Below are positions 1 through 5,868 of a stretch of 13,711 bases of DNA, piece after piece; the stretch's first letter is position 1; each line of letters starts with the position of its first letter. The DNA comes from Candidatus Nomurabacteria bacterium RIFCSPLOWO2_01_FULL_36_10b (GTDB lineage: Bacteria; Patescibacteriota; Minisyncoccia; Phycocordibacterales; UBA1006), in the NCBI GenBank assembly GCA_001785725.1, contig MFUQ01000018.1, forward strand, positions 1-13,711, read 5' to 3'. The notes below the pieces were generated by a model. That model ran no database searches, was not told where the DNA came from, and saw nothing but the letters and a program-made list of their open reading frames with translations. A program made the position numbers and the translations under genes.

Positions 1-891
1 TTTTAATTTCTTTTCTTGAACAAGATCAGCTATTTTTATAATAAGATTTGACCTAATCACACGATAAGGTAATGATGTAATTATAATTTGGTACTTCCCT
101 GCTTTTGTTTCTTCAATATCTGCGTTGCCACGGGCGACAACACTACCACGTCCAGTTGTATAAGCTTGAGCAATATCTTTTTTATTATATACAATTCCTC
201 CTAACGGAAAATCAGGCCCTTGCACATGCTCAAGAAGATCTTCATTCGTTGCTTTTGGATTATCAATAAGCGTAATTGTCGCATCAATTACTTCTCCTAA
301 ATTATGTGGAGGAATATTTGTTGCCATACCAACCGCAATTCCAAGAACGCCATTCAATAAAAGATTTGGCACTGATGCTGGCAATACAAGTGGCTCTGTA
401 CGTGTACTATCATAATTCGGGCCAAATTCTACTGTCTCTTTATCTAAATCTGCCAATAATTCACCTGAAATTCGTGACATCTTGGCTTCTGTATAACGCA
501 TAGCGGCCTGACTGTCGCCGTCAATAGAACCAAAGTTTCCTTGACCAAGAATAAGAGGATAACGATATGAAAATGGTTGAGTCACAGTAACCATTGCGTC
601 ATAAACAGATATATCACCATGAGGATGATATTTACCTAATACTTCTCCGACAATAGCCGCGGACTTACGGAATCTAGCGCCAGCAGTTAAACCCATGTCA
701 TGCATAGCATAAAGTATGCGACGATGCACTGGTTTTAGACCATCACGAACATCAGGAAGAGCCCGCGACGTTATAACAGACATAGCATATTCAATAAAAG
801 AGTGCTTCATTTCATCAACAATACTAACCGGACGCACAGCGTCTCTTTTTGGAATTATGATACCCGATTCGTTCGATTCTTTTCTCGACAT
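1..891 (-). CDS. gyrA: DNA gyrase subunit A, N-terminal part (runs off left edge)
   Basis: Breakage-reunion subunit of type IIA topoisomerase; with GyrB it introduces negative supercoils. The reading frame is open from the ATG at 891 to base 1 (297 codons), so the C-terminal half is missing. Residues 34-60 carry the family signature (EYAMSVI, SRALPDVRDGLKPVHRRILY). The catalytic tyrosine is Y133 in AAMRYTE, and GNFGSIDGD precedes it. The quinolone-determining loop reads HPHGDISVYD at 89-98, so the position of E. coli Ser83 is Ile94 and that of Asp87 is Asp98. The GyrA-box beta-pinwheel that would separate GyrA from ParC lies outside the window; the N-terminal sequence favours GyrA. The start is supported by an extended -10 box 10 nt upstream; no SD is visible. 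It is the last visible gene of the MBL - hypothetical - gyrA run, with a 144-nt gap before it. Confidence 0.93.
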   Translation of the reverse strand, partial: MSRKESNESGIIIPKRDAVRPVSIVDEMKHSFIEYAMSVITSRALPDVRDGLKPVHRRILYAMHDMGLTAGARFRKSAAIVGEVLGKYHPHGDISVYDAMVTVTQPFSYRYPLILGQGNFGSIDGDSQAAMRYTEAKMSRISGELLADLDKETVEFGPNYDSTRTEPLVLPASVPNLLLNGVLGIAVGMATNIPPHNLGEVIDATITLIDNPKATNEDLLEHVQGPDFPLGGIVYNKKDIAQAYTTGRGSVVARGNADIEETKAGKYQIIITSLPYRVIRSNLIIKIADLVQEKKLK

Positions 892-901
892 ATATATTTG
901 T

Positions 902-910
902 ATTATATCA
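902..910 (-). promoter_or_regulatory. gyrA promoter, extended -10 (TGATATAAT)
   Basis: On the minus strand this is a perfect TGn-TATAAT. It ends 10 nt before the gyrA ATG. A start site about 7 nt downstream of the -10 would leave a leader of only ~3-4 nt, so the mRNA is predicted to be essentially leaderless. I see no convincing -35, which fits an extended -10 promoter. Confidence 0.65.
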
Positions 911-948
911 TATATTCACAAAAAAGAACATCATCGGAGACGAGTTAC

Positions 949-1021
949 TATAATGTTAGTATCATAAAAATTAGACGACGCTATTCTATAAGAATATCGC
1001 CAGAATGGCGATATATTTTTT
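949..1021 (+). terminator. Hairpin with T-rich tail between gyrA and the hypothetical gene
   Basis: The stem ATATCGCC (994-1001) / GGCGATAT (1007-1014) has a 5-nt loop and is followed on the plus strand by ATTTTTTATTT. On the minus strand it lies just past the hypothetical gene's stop, so it could also end that transcript, although the minus-strand tail (TCTTAT) is weak. A plus-strand TATAAT at 949-954 lies upstream, so a ~60-nt plus RNA is possible. No good -35 is seen. The hairpin is solid; the transcript is speculative. Confidence 0.5.
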
Positions 1022-1035
1022 ATTTCTTAGTTTTT

Positions 1036-1389
1036 TTATTGCTCCCACGGGTATTGCTCTGGTTCAGAAGGAAATGTTTGTGTTTCATCATTTAATACTT
1101 CAGAATCATCTGCAACGGTGTTAGCTTTATTTTCTTGTAGACCATCTTGAAAAGAGTCAATGTCTGCTCTTTCTATGATGTCAGAAATCCCATCTTTTAT
1201 GACAGTAAAATCTTGCTCATTAAGTGAAGCTATATCGGTCTTTGTAATATTAAAACGAGGATTAGCAATTGATAAAAACCAAATACCAATTAAAATTACA
1301 GCGCATACAATAGTAACGCAATATGCAATATATTTTCGTACATGTTCTGGTTGCTTTCTTATATTATTGAGTGTTTTTTGTATTACCAT
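1036..1389 (-). CDS. Hypothetical single-pass membrane protein
   Basis: 117 aa. The basic N-terminus (QKTLNNIRKQPEHVRKY) is followed by one transmembrane helix at about residues 20-41 (IAYCVTIVCAVILIGIWFLS), then a long acidic, polar tail rich in D, E, N and Q and ending EQYPWEQ. The topology is probably N-in with the tail outside. I do not recognise a domain; small proteins with a 'KQPEHVRK' start followed by one TM helix look to me like a common Parcubacteria type, from memory. The ATG lies 9 nt after the stop of the MBL-fold gene, so the two are probably cotranscribed. There is no SD. Function unknown. Confidence 0.75.
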   Translation of the reverse strand: MVIQKTLNNIRKQPEHVRKYIAYCVTIVCAVILIGIWFLSIANPRFNITKTDIASLNEQDFTVIKDGISDIIERADIDSFQDGLQENKANTVADDSEVLNDETQTFPSEPEQYPWEQ

Positions 1390-1398
1390 ACTATTTTA

Positions 1399-2010
1399 TT
1401 ATACACCAAGTACAAAAACTTGTCCTGTCAATGTTTCAATATCGTGACGTTTTATTGTTAACTTTTCCATTATTTCTGTTTTCTCCGCGCCAGCATCTTT
1501 TAAGAACTCAATCAATGCTTCATCTTTTATATCAGTATATCCCATTGGAATAATAATTTTTGGCGCAAGAGAAACAGCAAAACTGTGAGCATCAGAATCC
1601 GTAATCGACACAAAAACAATATCGCTATCTGTAATTTCTTCAAGAGCATCTGGCGGCAACATATCTTTACCAACCACAGAACCAAGAAATGCAATTTTCA
1701 TATCATCAAAGTCAAATGAGTATACAGTATTTATTTTCCCATCTTCATCTGGCTTTGTCGTATTGAATCCATCAATCATAAGTCCATCTGATTCATATGA
1801 CCCGGCACCATCAATACATAGCGGTTCTTTATCGCCATACGTAACTGTTTCAAAACCATTATAGCGATTTATATTAACGGTAGAAATGGCAATATCAGCG
1901 CCAAAACGCGTAACCTTTTCGCCCTTTTCCGGAGTGATAGGATTTAGTGCAATTATAGTATCCCCTGCCTGAACTTTAAAAAATTGTTCGCCGTTAAATG
2001 TGATTATCAT
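1399..2010 (-). CDS. Degenerate metallo-beta-lactamase-fold protein (UlaG-like)
   Basis: 203 aa. The overall layout resembles the short UlaG-like MBL hydrolases: an N-terminal MIITFNGEQFFKV strand, an early 'ADIAIST' strand, a 'MKIAFLGSV' strand near 104-112 and a late 'APKIIIPMGY' strand at 149-158. However, the metal-binding residues are gone. Where HxHxDH is expected the sequence reads STVNINRYNG (43-52). The Asp after 'FLG' is Ser111. The His of the usual 'IPMHY' is Gly157. A hydrolytic role is therefore unlikely; a structural or binding role is inferred. It is the first gene of the run leading to gyrA, with a perfect extended -10 17 nt before the ATG. The family call rests on my reading of strand motifs only. 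Confidence 0.75.
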   Translation of the reverse strand: MIITFNGEQFFKVQAGDTIIALNPITPEKGEKVTRFGADIAISTVNINRYNGFETVTYGDKEPLCIDGAGSYESDGLMIDGFNTTKPDEDGKINTVYSFDFDDMKIAFLGSVVGKDMLPPDALEEITDSDIVFVSITDSDAHSFAVSLAPKIIIPMGYTDIKDEALIEFLKDAGAEKTEIMEKLTIKRHDIETLTGQVFVLGV

Positions 2011-2027
2011 ATAAGTAATATGTACTG

Positions 2028-2036
2028 ATTATAGCA
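2028..2036 (-). promoter_or_regulatory. Promoter of the MBL-fold gene, extended -10 (TGCTATAAT)
   Basis: On the minus strand this is TGC-TATAAT, a perfect extended -10, ending 17 nt before the ATG at 2010. The predicted leader is ~10 nt with no SD. No -35-like hexamer is visible at 17 nt spacing. Confidence 0.65.
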
Positions 2037-2141
2037 TATTTCTCTCTCATATGCTTGCTTATTCATCTATTTACCTTATATATCATATTTGTCTACGTGG
2101 GCAGATACAGGTAGATACAGTACGGTTATTATAGGTTAAAG

Positions 2142-2150
2142 TTATCCACA
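2142..2150 (+). promoter_or_regulatory. Perfect DnaA box (TTATCCACA)
   Basis: Exact match to the high-affinity DnaA box. It overlaps the -35 region (2148-2153) of the promoter driving RNA1, so DnaA could in principle control that RNA. Only one box is present, so this is not an origin by itself. Confidence 0.4.
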
Positions 2151-2170
2151 GACATTATTGTAAAATATAG

Positions 2171-2176
2171 TATAAT
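2171..2176 (+). promoter_or_regulatory. -10 box for RNA1 (TATAAT)
   Basis: Consensus -10 in an otherwise gene-free stretch, ~20 nt upstream of a terminator-type hairpin on the same strand. The -35 region (ACAGAC) is poor and overlaps the DnaA box. Confidence 0.5.
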
Positions 2177-2182
2177 GAAAAC

Positions 2183-2246
2183 ACAGAAAGTAAGACCTCT
2201 CGTGTTGGGTTACCGGATGGCAACCCGTTAAAACGAGGGGCTTTTC
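2183..2246 (+). ncRNA. RNA1: short terminator-ended RNA candidate
   Basis: The predicted start is ~7 nt after the -10. A ~10-nt single-stranded part leads into a two-tier hairpin: outer stem CCTCTCGT (2196-2203) / ACGAGGGG (2233-2240), inner stem GGGTT (2207-2211) / AACCC (2222-2226), then CTTTTCTT. One outer pair is U-G on the plus strand and would be a C-A mismatch on the minus strand, which favours plus-strand transcription. No ORF lies inside, and no plus-strand gene follows: the next gene is DUF3800, convergent. It could also act as a bidirectional terminator for the DUF3800 gene. Function unknown. Confidence 0.5.
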
Positions 2247-2249
2247 TTA

Positions 2250-2876
2250 TTATGGAAATAATAATTTCTCGTCAATAATCTTATCCCTAATAATCTCATA
2301 AAATTCGAAATCTCCATGTTCATATTTTCTGAAAATGGCCCATGATAAAAAATCTACACTCTGTAATGATTTGTTATCATGAGAAGAGCGTAAATTGATT
2401 TTGAAATCAATATGTATCCTTTCTTGCATTGATTGAGTAATATACTGTATAAAATTATCTCGCAATCTTCTTTTTGTGTCCTTACGATCAACAATAAGAT
2501 ACGCGACTTTTTCTAATCCAAGAATTCCTATTTTATGCAACCTATCCATTAAAAGATTTGCTGTATAATTATATAAATAATTTTTCTGTTGTTGTAAATT
2601 AATATATACTTTCTCTTTATTAAGAATAATTGTCATTATTTTTAAGTCATCAATATTTGCAAGTAAACTAAGAACATTGCGCCTAGTGCCATCTTTTTCT
2701 TGTGATGCATGGAGTTCGCTTATATGCTTATGTTTCTGATGAAGTTTTTTCCATACCTTATCAGTTACTTTTTCTAAGTCTCTATAATTATTAATAATTG
2801 CAATTGTAAACAAAAACCACTTGCTTGATTTCTTGCTAAACCCCAGATCCCCACTTTCATCTAAAAAGATATACAT
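2250..2876 (-). CDS. DUF3800 family protein (RNase H-like fold, putative nuclease)
   Basis: 208 aa, a typical length for DUF3800. It opens with the diagnostic FLDESGDLGF (D6, E7, D10). A second acidic strand follows at AYLIVDRKD (D130) and a third at SVDFLSWAIFRKYE (D175), the spacing expected of an RNase H-like active site. Members are often found near mobile or defence genes, but none is visible here. The start lies 17 nt after the gatB stop with no SD, so it is probably read through from gatB. It is AT-rich and Lys/Ile-rich. The family is fairly sure; the substrate is unknown. Confidence 0.85.
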   Translation of the reverse strand: MYIFLDESGDLGFSKKSSKWFLFTIAIINNYRDLEKVTDKVWKKLHQKHKHISELHASQEKDGTRRNVLSLLANIDDLKIMTIILNKEKVYINLQQQKNYLYNYTANLLMDRLHKIGILGLEKVAYLIVDRKDTKRRLRDNFIQYITQSMQERIHIDFKINLRSSHDNKSLQSVDFLSWAIFRKYEHGDFEFYEIIRDKIIDEKLLFP

Positions 2877-2893
2877 ATAATTTGTTTTTGTAG

Positions 2894-4351
2894 TTACACC
2901 ATCTCCCTCAAAATCTTCTCCAATATAGTTGGATTAGCACTTCCATTGCTTACTTTCATACCTTGCCCAACAAGGAATTTAATCGCATTTTCTTTTCCTG
3001 CTTTAAAATCAGAAACAACGGTAGGATTTTCTGTAATGACCCGCGTCGCAATATTACGCAATGCACTTTCATCATGTTGCTGAATAAGTCCTTTTTCTTT
3101 TGCTATAACTTCCGGATTACCACCTTCTGTCGCTAGAATTGCTAAAATATCTTTTGCCCCACGTGAGCTAATATCCCCACGGCCAATCATCTGTATCAGC
3201 GTTGCAAAGTGCTCTGGAATAATATACTTAATAAAATCAATTTCTTTGATTTCTCCATTTTCCAAAATGGAGGAACCCTTTTTAATCAGGCCAACTAAGT
3301 CAGATGTAATATAATTTGATGTGAGTTTTACAAGCTCGCGGTCATTTGGATAAGCAATAATAGTATTTTCAAAAAGTACAGCTAGCTCACGACTATTAAT
3401 ATACGATTCTATATCTTCATCTTTTATTCCATATTCATTACGATAACGATTTCTCTTTTCTTCTGGCAATTCTGGTAATGTTTGTCTCATTTCATCTATA
3501 TTAAACATTTCATGAAGATAGAGTTTTGGAATATCCGGCTCTGGGAAATAACGATAATCTTCTGATTGCTCTTTGCGACGCTGTGTAAATGTAATTTGTT
3601 TTGTGTCATCCCAACCGCGAGTTTCTTGAACAATCTCATTCTCGCGCCCATCTTCGTATAAATCAGTCATTCTTTTTATCTCATACGCGATAGCGCGTCC
3701 TACAACATTAAAAGAGTTCAGATTTTTAATTTCTACTTTTGTTCCAAATTTTTCTTTGTCAGGAGAAACAGATATATTTACTTCAACACGCATTTCTCCG
3801 CATTCCATATTTGCTTTTGACACACCAAGCGTACGCAAGAGTAACCGCAACTCTTCTGCAAATTCCATCGCGTGTTCTGCGCTGTGGATTACCGGTTCCG
3901 TAACAAGCTCCATAAGTGGAACCCCAGCGCGATTGTAATTTATGAAACTTACATTTCCGCTATGCTGTGATGTTGCTGTATCTTCTTCAAGATGAATGCG
4001 TGTAATCTTAACTCCAGCCAACTCTCCACCAGAAACAATTGGATATTTATATTGAGAAATTTGATATCCTTTTGGAATGTCAGGATAAAAATAATTCTTG
4101 CGGTCAAATTCTGTAAAGTTAGCGACTTCTCCATTAACTACTAAACCAACATTAATGACATGCTCTATCGCTTGTTTATTCGGCACAGGCAATGTGCCAG
4201 GATGAGCCATACATACAGGACACACATGCGCGTTTGGCTCGCTATCAAAAGCGTTATTCGCGCAACGACAGAACATTTTGGTATTCGTCGCTAATTCGGC
4301 ATGAATTTCAAGCCCTATTGTTGGATAATATGTTCGTGAATTATCTGACAT
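2894..4351 (-). CDS. gatB: Asp/Glu-tRNA(Asn/Gln) amidotransferase subunit B
   Basis: GatB activates mischarged Glu-tRNA(Gln) or Asp-tRNA(Asn) with ATP and amidates it using ammonia from GatA. At 485 aa it is full length. The N-terminal kinase-like domain starts TIGLEIHAEL (11-20). The zinc knuckle is complete: C28 and C30 (FCRC) with C44 and C47 (VCPVC). FDRKNYFYPDIPKGYQISQ (82-100) is the family block. The C-terminal helical and YqeY-type tRNA-binding domain spans about 340-485. gatA and gatC are not in the window. A near-consensus extended -10 lies 14 nt before the ATG. DUF3800 follows 17 nt downstream. Confidence 0.97.
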   Translation of the reverse strand: MSDNSRTYYPTIGLEIHAELATNTKMFCRCANNAFDSEPNAHVCPVCMAHPGTLPVPNKQAIEHVINVGLVVNGEVANFTEFDRKNYFYPDIPKGYQISQYKYPIVSGGELAGVKITRIHLEEDTATSQHSGNVSFINYNRAGVPLMELVTEPVIHSAEHAMEFAEELRLLLRTLGVSKANMECGEMRVEVNISVSPDKEKFGTKVEIKNLNSFNVVGRAIAYEIKRMTDLYEDGRENEIVQETRGWDDTKQITFTQRRKEQSEDYRYFPEPDIPKLYLHEMFNIDEMRQTLPELPEEKRNRYRNEYGIKDEDIESYINSRELAVLFENTIIAYPNDRELVKLTSNYITSDLVGLIKKGSSILENGEIKEIDFIKYIIPEHFATLIQMIGRGDISSRGAKDILAILATEGGNPEVIAKEKGLIQQHDESALRNIATRVITENPTVVSDFKAGKENAIKFLVGQGMKVSNGSANPTILEKILREMV

Positions 4352-4365
4352 AATAATGTTAAAGA

Positions 4366-4374
4366 AGTATAGCA
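4366..4374 (-). promoter_or_regulatory. gatB promoter, extended -10 (TGCTATACT)
   Basis: On the minus strand this is TGC-TATACT, 14 nt before the gatB ATG, giving a predicted leader of ~7-8 nt without an SD. Confidence 0.6.
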
Positions 4375-4420
4375 GAAATTATAAAAATAGGGAAAAGAAA
4401 AATTAAAGTACCGTAAATTT

Positions 4421-4449
4421 TTGACTTTCATACATTAATATCCTATATT
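4421..4449 (+). promoter_or_regulatory. RNA2 promoter (TTGACT-17-TATATT)
   Basis: -35 TTGACT at 4421-4426, a 17-nt spacer, and -10 TATATT at 4444-4449. A near-consensus sigma70-type promoter pointing away from any coding sequence on its strand; predicted start ~4456. Confidence 0.65.
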
Positions 4450-4455
4450 TAACTT

Positions 4456-4525
4456 AATTAAAGAAAGGAGGACCCCAGCTCTCCTTTTGGCGATCAGCAG
4501 GGCAATGCGCCCTGCTGTGTTTTTT
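4456..4525 (+). ncRNA. RNA2: ~70-nt RNA candidate with sequestered SD-like sequence
   Basis: Two hairpins. The first pairs AAAGGAG (4464-4470) with CTCCTTT (4481-4487) around a 10-nt loop. The strand contains AAAGGAGG, a perfect anti-anti-SD sequence, but no ATG follows it. The second is a strong intrinsic terminator: CAGCAGGGC (4495-4503) / GCCCTGCTG (4509-4517), 5-nt loop, then TGTTTTTT. A promoter and a terminator on the same strand frame the unit. The terminator's T-tract abuts the next promoter at 4527. I do not recognise a family. Confidence 0.6.
4495..4525 (+). terminator. Intrinsic terminator of RNA2
   Basis: A 9-bp perfect GC-rich stem (4495-4503 / 4509-4517) with a 5-nt loop and a run of six Ts. 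The minus strand has no T-tract after the stem, so it is directional (plus). Confidence 0.8.
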
Positions 4526-4526
4526 G

Positions 4527-4556
4527 TTGACAAAACATATGACTCTATGTTATCAT
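4527..4556 (+). promoter_or_regulatory. RNA3 promoter (TTGACA-18-TATCAT, extended -10)
   Basis: Perfect -35 TTGACA at 4527-4532, an 18-nt spacer ending TGT (extended -10 element at 4548-4550), and -10 TATCAT at 4551-4556. It begins immediately after the T-tract that ends RNA2. The best-looking promoter in the window. Confidence 0.75.
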
Positions 4557-4562
4557 AGTAGA

Positions 4563-4668
4563 ATAGGTTGAATCGTTCTTTTTTCGGTGCATGAAAGCGC
4601 CCTCTCGTATGTGTTTTGAAACGGATGCCTCCGCTGAACACATTGCGAATCTGGGCGCTTTCTCTTTT
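4563..4668 (+). ncRNA. RNA3: ~105-nt structured RNA candidate
   Basis: After a ~30-nt leader the RNA folds into a nested rod: perfect 10-bp outer stem GAAAGCGCCC (4593-4602) / GGGCGCTTTC (4653-4662); TCG (4605-4607) / CGA (4646-4648); ATGTGTT (4609-4615) / AACACAT (4637-4643); and apical CGGA (4622-4625) / TCCG (4630-4633) with loop TGCC. TCTTTT follows, so the rod also serves as terminator. GGTGC (4586-4590) could alternatively pair with GCGCC (4597-4601), competing with the outer stem. A 32-codon ORF (4591-4689) overlaps. It is unlike tmRNA, SRP RNA or RNase P as I know them. Function unknown. Confidence 0.6.
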
Positions 4669-4758
4669 CCCAAAAAATCTACAATGTGATACAATATAAA
4701 AAACAAAAAAGCCAATGATAACTTCTTTGATCATTCTGTTTATTTTTTTAATATTCAG

Positions 4759-4791
4759 AAAAAGGAAAAACTGGAGGCGCAAGACGCCTCC
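4759..4791 (-). terminator. obg terminator
   Basis: On the minus strand GGAGGCG / CGCCTCC (4785-4791 / 4773-4779), 5-nt loop, then AGTTTTTCC. It begins 6 nt after the obg stop. The plus strand also has a T-rich tail (TTTATTTAT), so it may be bidirectional. Confidence 0.85.
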
Positions 4792-4796
4792 TTTAT

Positions 4797-5774
4797 TTAT
4801 ATCAATTTCACAAAGGCATCGTGAAGCTTCTTTATTAAAACGTCATCGTATACTGATACTGGGATTACCGTATTCCCAACCTCATCTGTAAGTTTAGTTA
4901 TAATATCATTACGTTTAATATCATCAATCATATCTACTTTAGACAAAACAATAATTTCTTTCTTATCAGAAAGACCACGACCATATTTAGTTAGCTCATT
5001 ACGAATTGTATTATAATCTTTAACAATAGTATTAGTATCACCACTTTCGCATGAAATAATGTGGGCAAGAATATGAGTACGCTCAATATGACGTAGAAAT
5101 TTTGCACCAAGTCCCCTCCCTTCATTGGCACCTTCAATGATACCGGGGATATCTGCAATAACAGCGCCATTTCCTAAAACTCCAAGATATGGTTCTAAAG
5201 TAGTAAAATGATATTCTGCTACTTTTGACCGCGCATTAGTTAGAGCATTAAGAAGTGATGACTTGCCAGCACTTGGCAAACCAACAAGACCTATGTCTGC
5301 TATAAGACGTAATTCAATTAAAAAATTAGATTCTTCACCCAATGTCCCAAGCGTTGATTCGGTTGGACTTACATTACGAGAGTTTTTAAAATGCTCATTC
5401 CCCATCCCATTTCTACCACCACGTAAAATTAATTTCTCTTCACCTTCTTTATTTAACTCTATAACTTCGTCTGTTGAAAGATTAGTAACAATACTACCAA
5501 CAGGAACTTTAACAATCAGCACATCGCCATTTTTACCTTCACATCCATCACTTTCTCCATCTCCGCCATCTTCCGCGCACAAGTTCTTTACATGACGATA
5601 CGTATCAAGATACCCAAGATCGCGAACGGCAATAACGCGGACATCTCCACCGCGCCCACCATTTCCACCACCAGGTCCACTTTTTGGTTTACCTTTTTCA
5701 TGTCGCCAACGAACAACACCATCGCCCCCCTTCCCAGCGATTATGTGTAATTGTATTTCATCAACAAATGCCAT
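4797..5774 (-). CDS. obg: Obg family GTPase (ObgE/CgtA), lacking the OCT domain
   Basis: Ribosome-associated GTPase involved in 50S maturation and the stress response. 325 aa: the Gly-rich Obg fold at 1-158 (GKGGDG, GPGGGNGGRGGD) followed by the G domain. G1 is GLPSAGKS (165-172), G2 the Thr pair 191-192 (HFTTLEPYLG), and G3 DIPG (208-211). G4 reads SKVD (278-281), not NKxD, and G5 is an atypical VSV (306-308). The protein stops after the G domain, so the C-terminal OCT domain of B. subtilis-type Obg is absent. Upstream lies an unusual ~230-nt region with three hairpins and two promoters. The start is supported by the downstream promoter 8 nt away. Confidence 0.96.
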   Translation of the reverse strand: MAFVDEIQLHIIAGKGGDGVVRWRHEKGKPKSGPGGGNGGRGGDVRVIAVRDLGYLDTYRHVKNLCAEDGGDGESDGCEGKNGDVLIVKVPVGSIVTNLSTDEVIELNKEGEEKLILRGGRNGMGNEHFKNSRNVSPTESTLGTLGEESNFLIELRLIADIGLVGLPSAGKSSLLNALTNARSKVAEYHFTTLEPYLGVLGNGAVIADIPGIIEGANEGRGLGAKFLRHIERTHILAHIISCESGDTNTIVKDYNTIRNELTKYGRGLSDKKEIIVLSKVDMIDDIKRNDIITKLTDEVGNTVIPVSVYDDVLIKKLHDAFVKLI

Positions 5775-5782
5775 ATCTTTCT

Positions 5783-5811
5783 ATACTACACAAAAAGAAA
5801 CTTTTTGCCAA
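5783..5811 (-). promoter_or_regulatory. obg proximal promoter (TTGGCA-17-TAGTAT)
   Basis: -35 TTGGCA (5806-5811), 17-nt spacer, -10 TAGTAT (5783-5788), ending 8 nt before the obg ATG. The predicted mRNA is leaderless. The -35 overlaps the T-tract of hairpin C, so termination of upstream transcription and initiation of obg sit on the same bases. Confidence 0.55.
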
Positions 5812-5868
5812 AAAATAAGGGCCACCGATTCATACTGTATATATCCAGTAGAATCAAGGGGGCCCCTA
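5810..5868 (-). terminator. Intrinsic terminator, hairpin C
   Basis: A long interrupted stem closed by TAGGGGCC/GGCCCTTA and followed by a T-tract (TTATTTTTT) on the minus strand. It lies just upstream of the obg promoter. Confidence 0.6.

Larger units (their letters stand above)
4352..4796. other. 445-bp gene-free region with two tandem plus-strand RNA units
   Basis: Between gatB and obg no convincing protein gene exists on either strand. From left to right it holds the gatB promoter, promoter and hairpins of RNA2, promoter and hairpin of RNA3, an AT-rich stretch with a weak AATGAT/ATCATT stem (4714-4735), and the obg terminator. GC content rises sharply inside the RNA2 and RNA3 hairpins, as expected for structured RNA in an AT-rich genome. 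Confidence 0.7.

Noticed and set aside
2103..2120. Direct repeat AGATACAG-GT-AGATACAG upstream of RNA1
   Set aside because: Two 8-nt copies with 10-nt period could be an operator, but they are short and distant from either promoter; chance is likely.
2204..2212. Integron attC-like core (GTTRRRY) in RNA1 and hairpin B
   Set aside because: GTTGGGT fits the core consensus, but the required order (RYYYAAC first, GTTRRRY last) and the L boxes are missing, and there is no integrase.
4487..4558. TTG-initiated 23-codon ORF after the RNA2 SD
   Set aside because: The start is 14 nt from the SD, and the ORF passes through the terminator and the next promoter; not credible.
4435..4782. 115-codon minus-strand ORF across the gatB-obg gap
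   Set aside because: It is antisense to the RNA2/RNA3 hairpins and promoters, its composition is erratic and it resembles nothing. The region is better explained by structured RNA.
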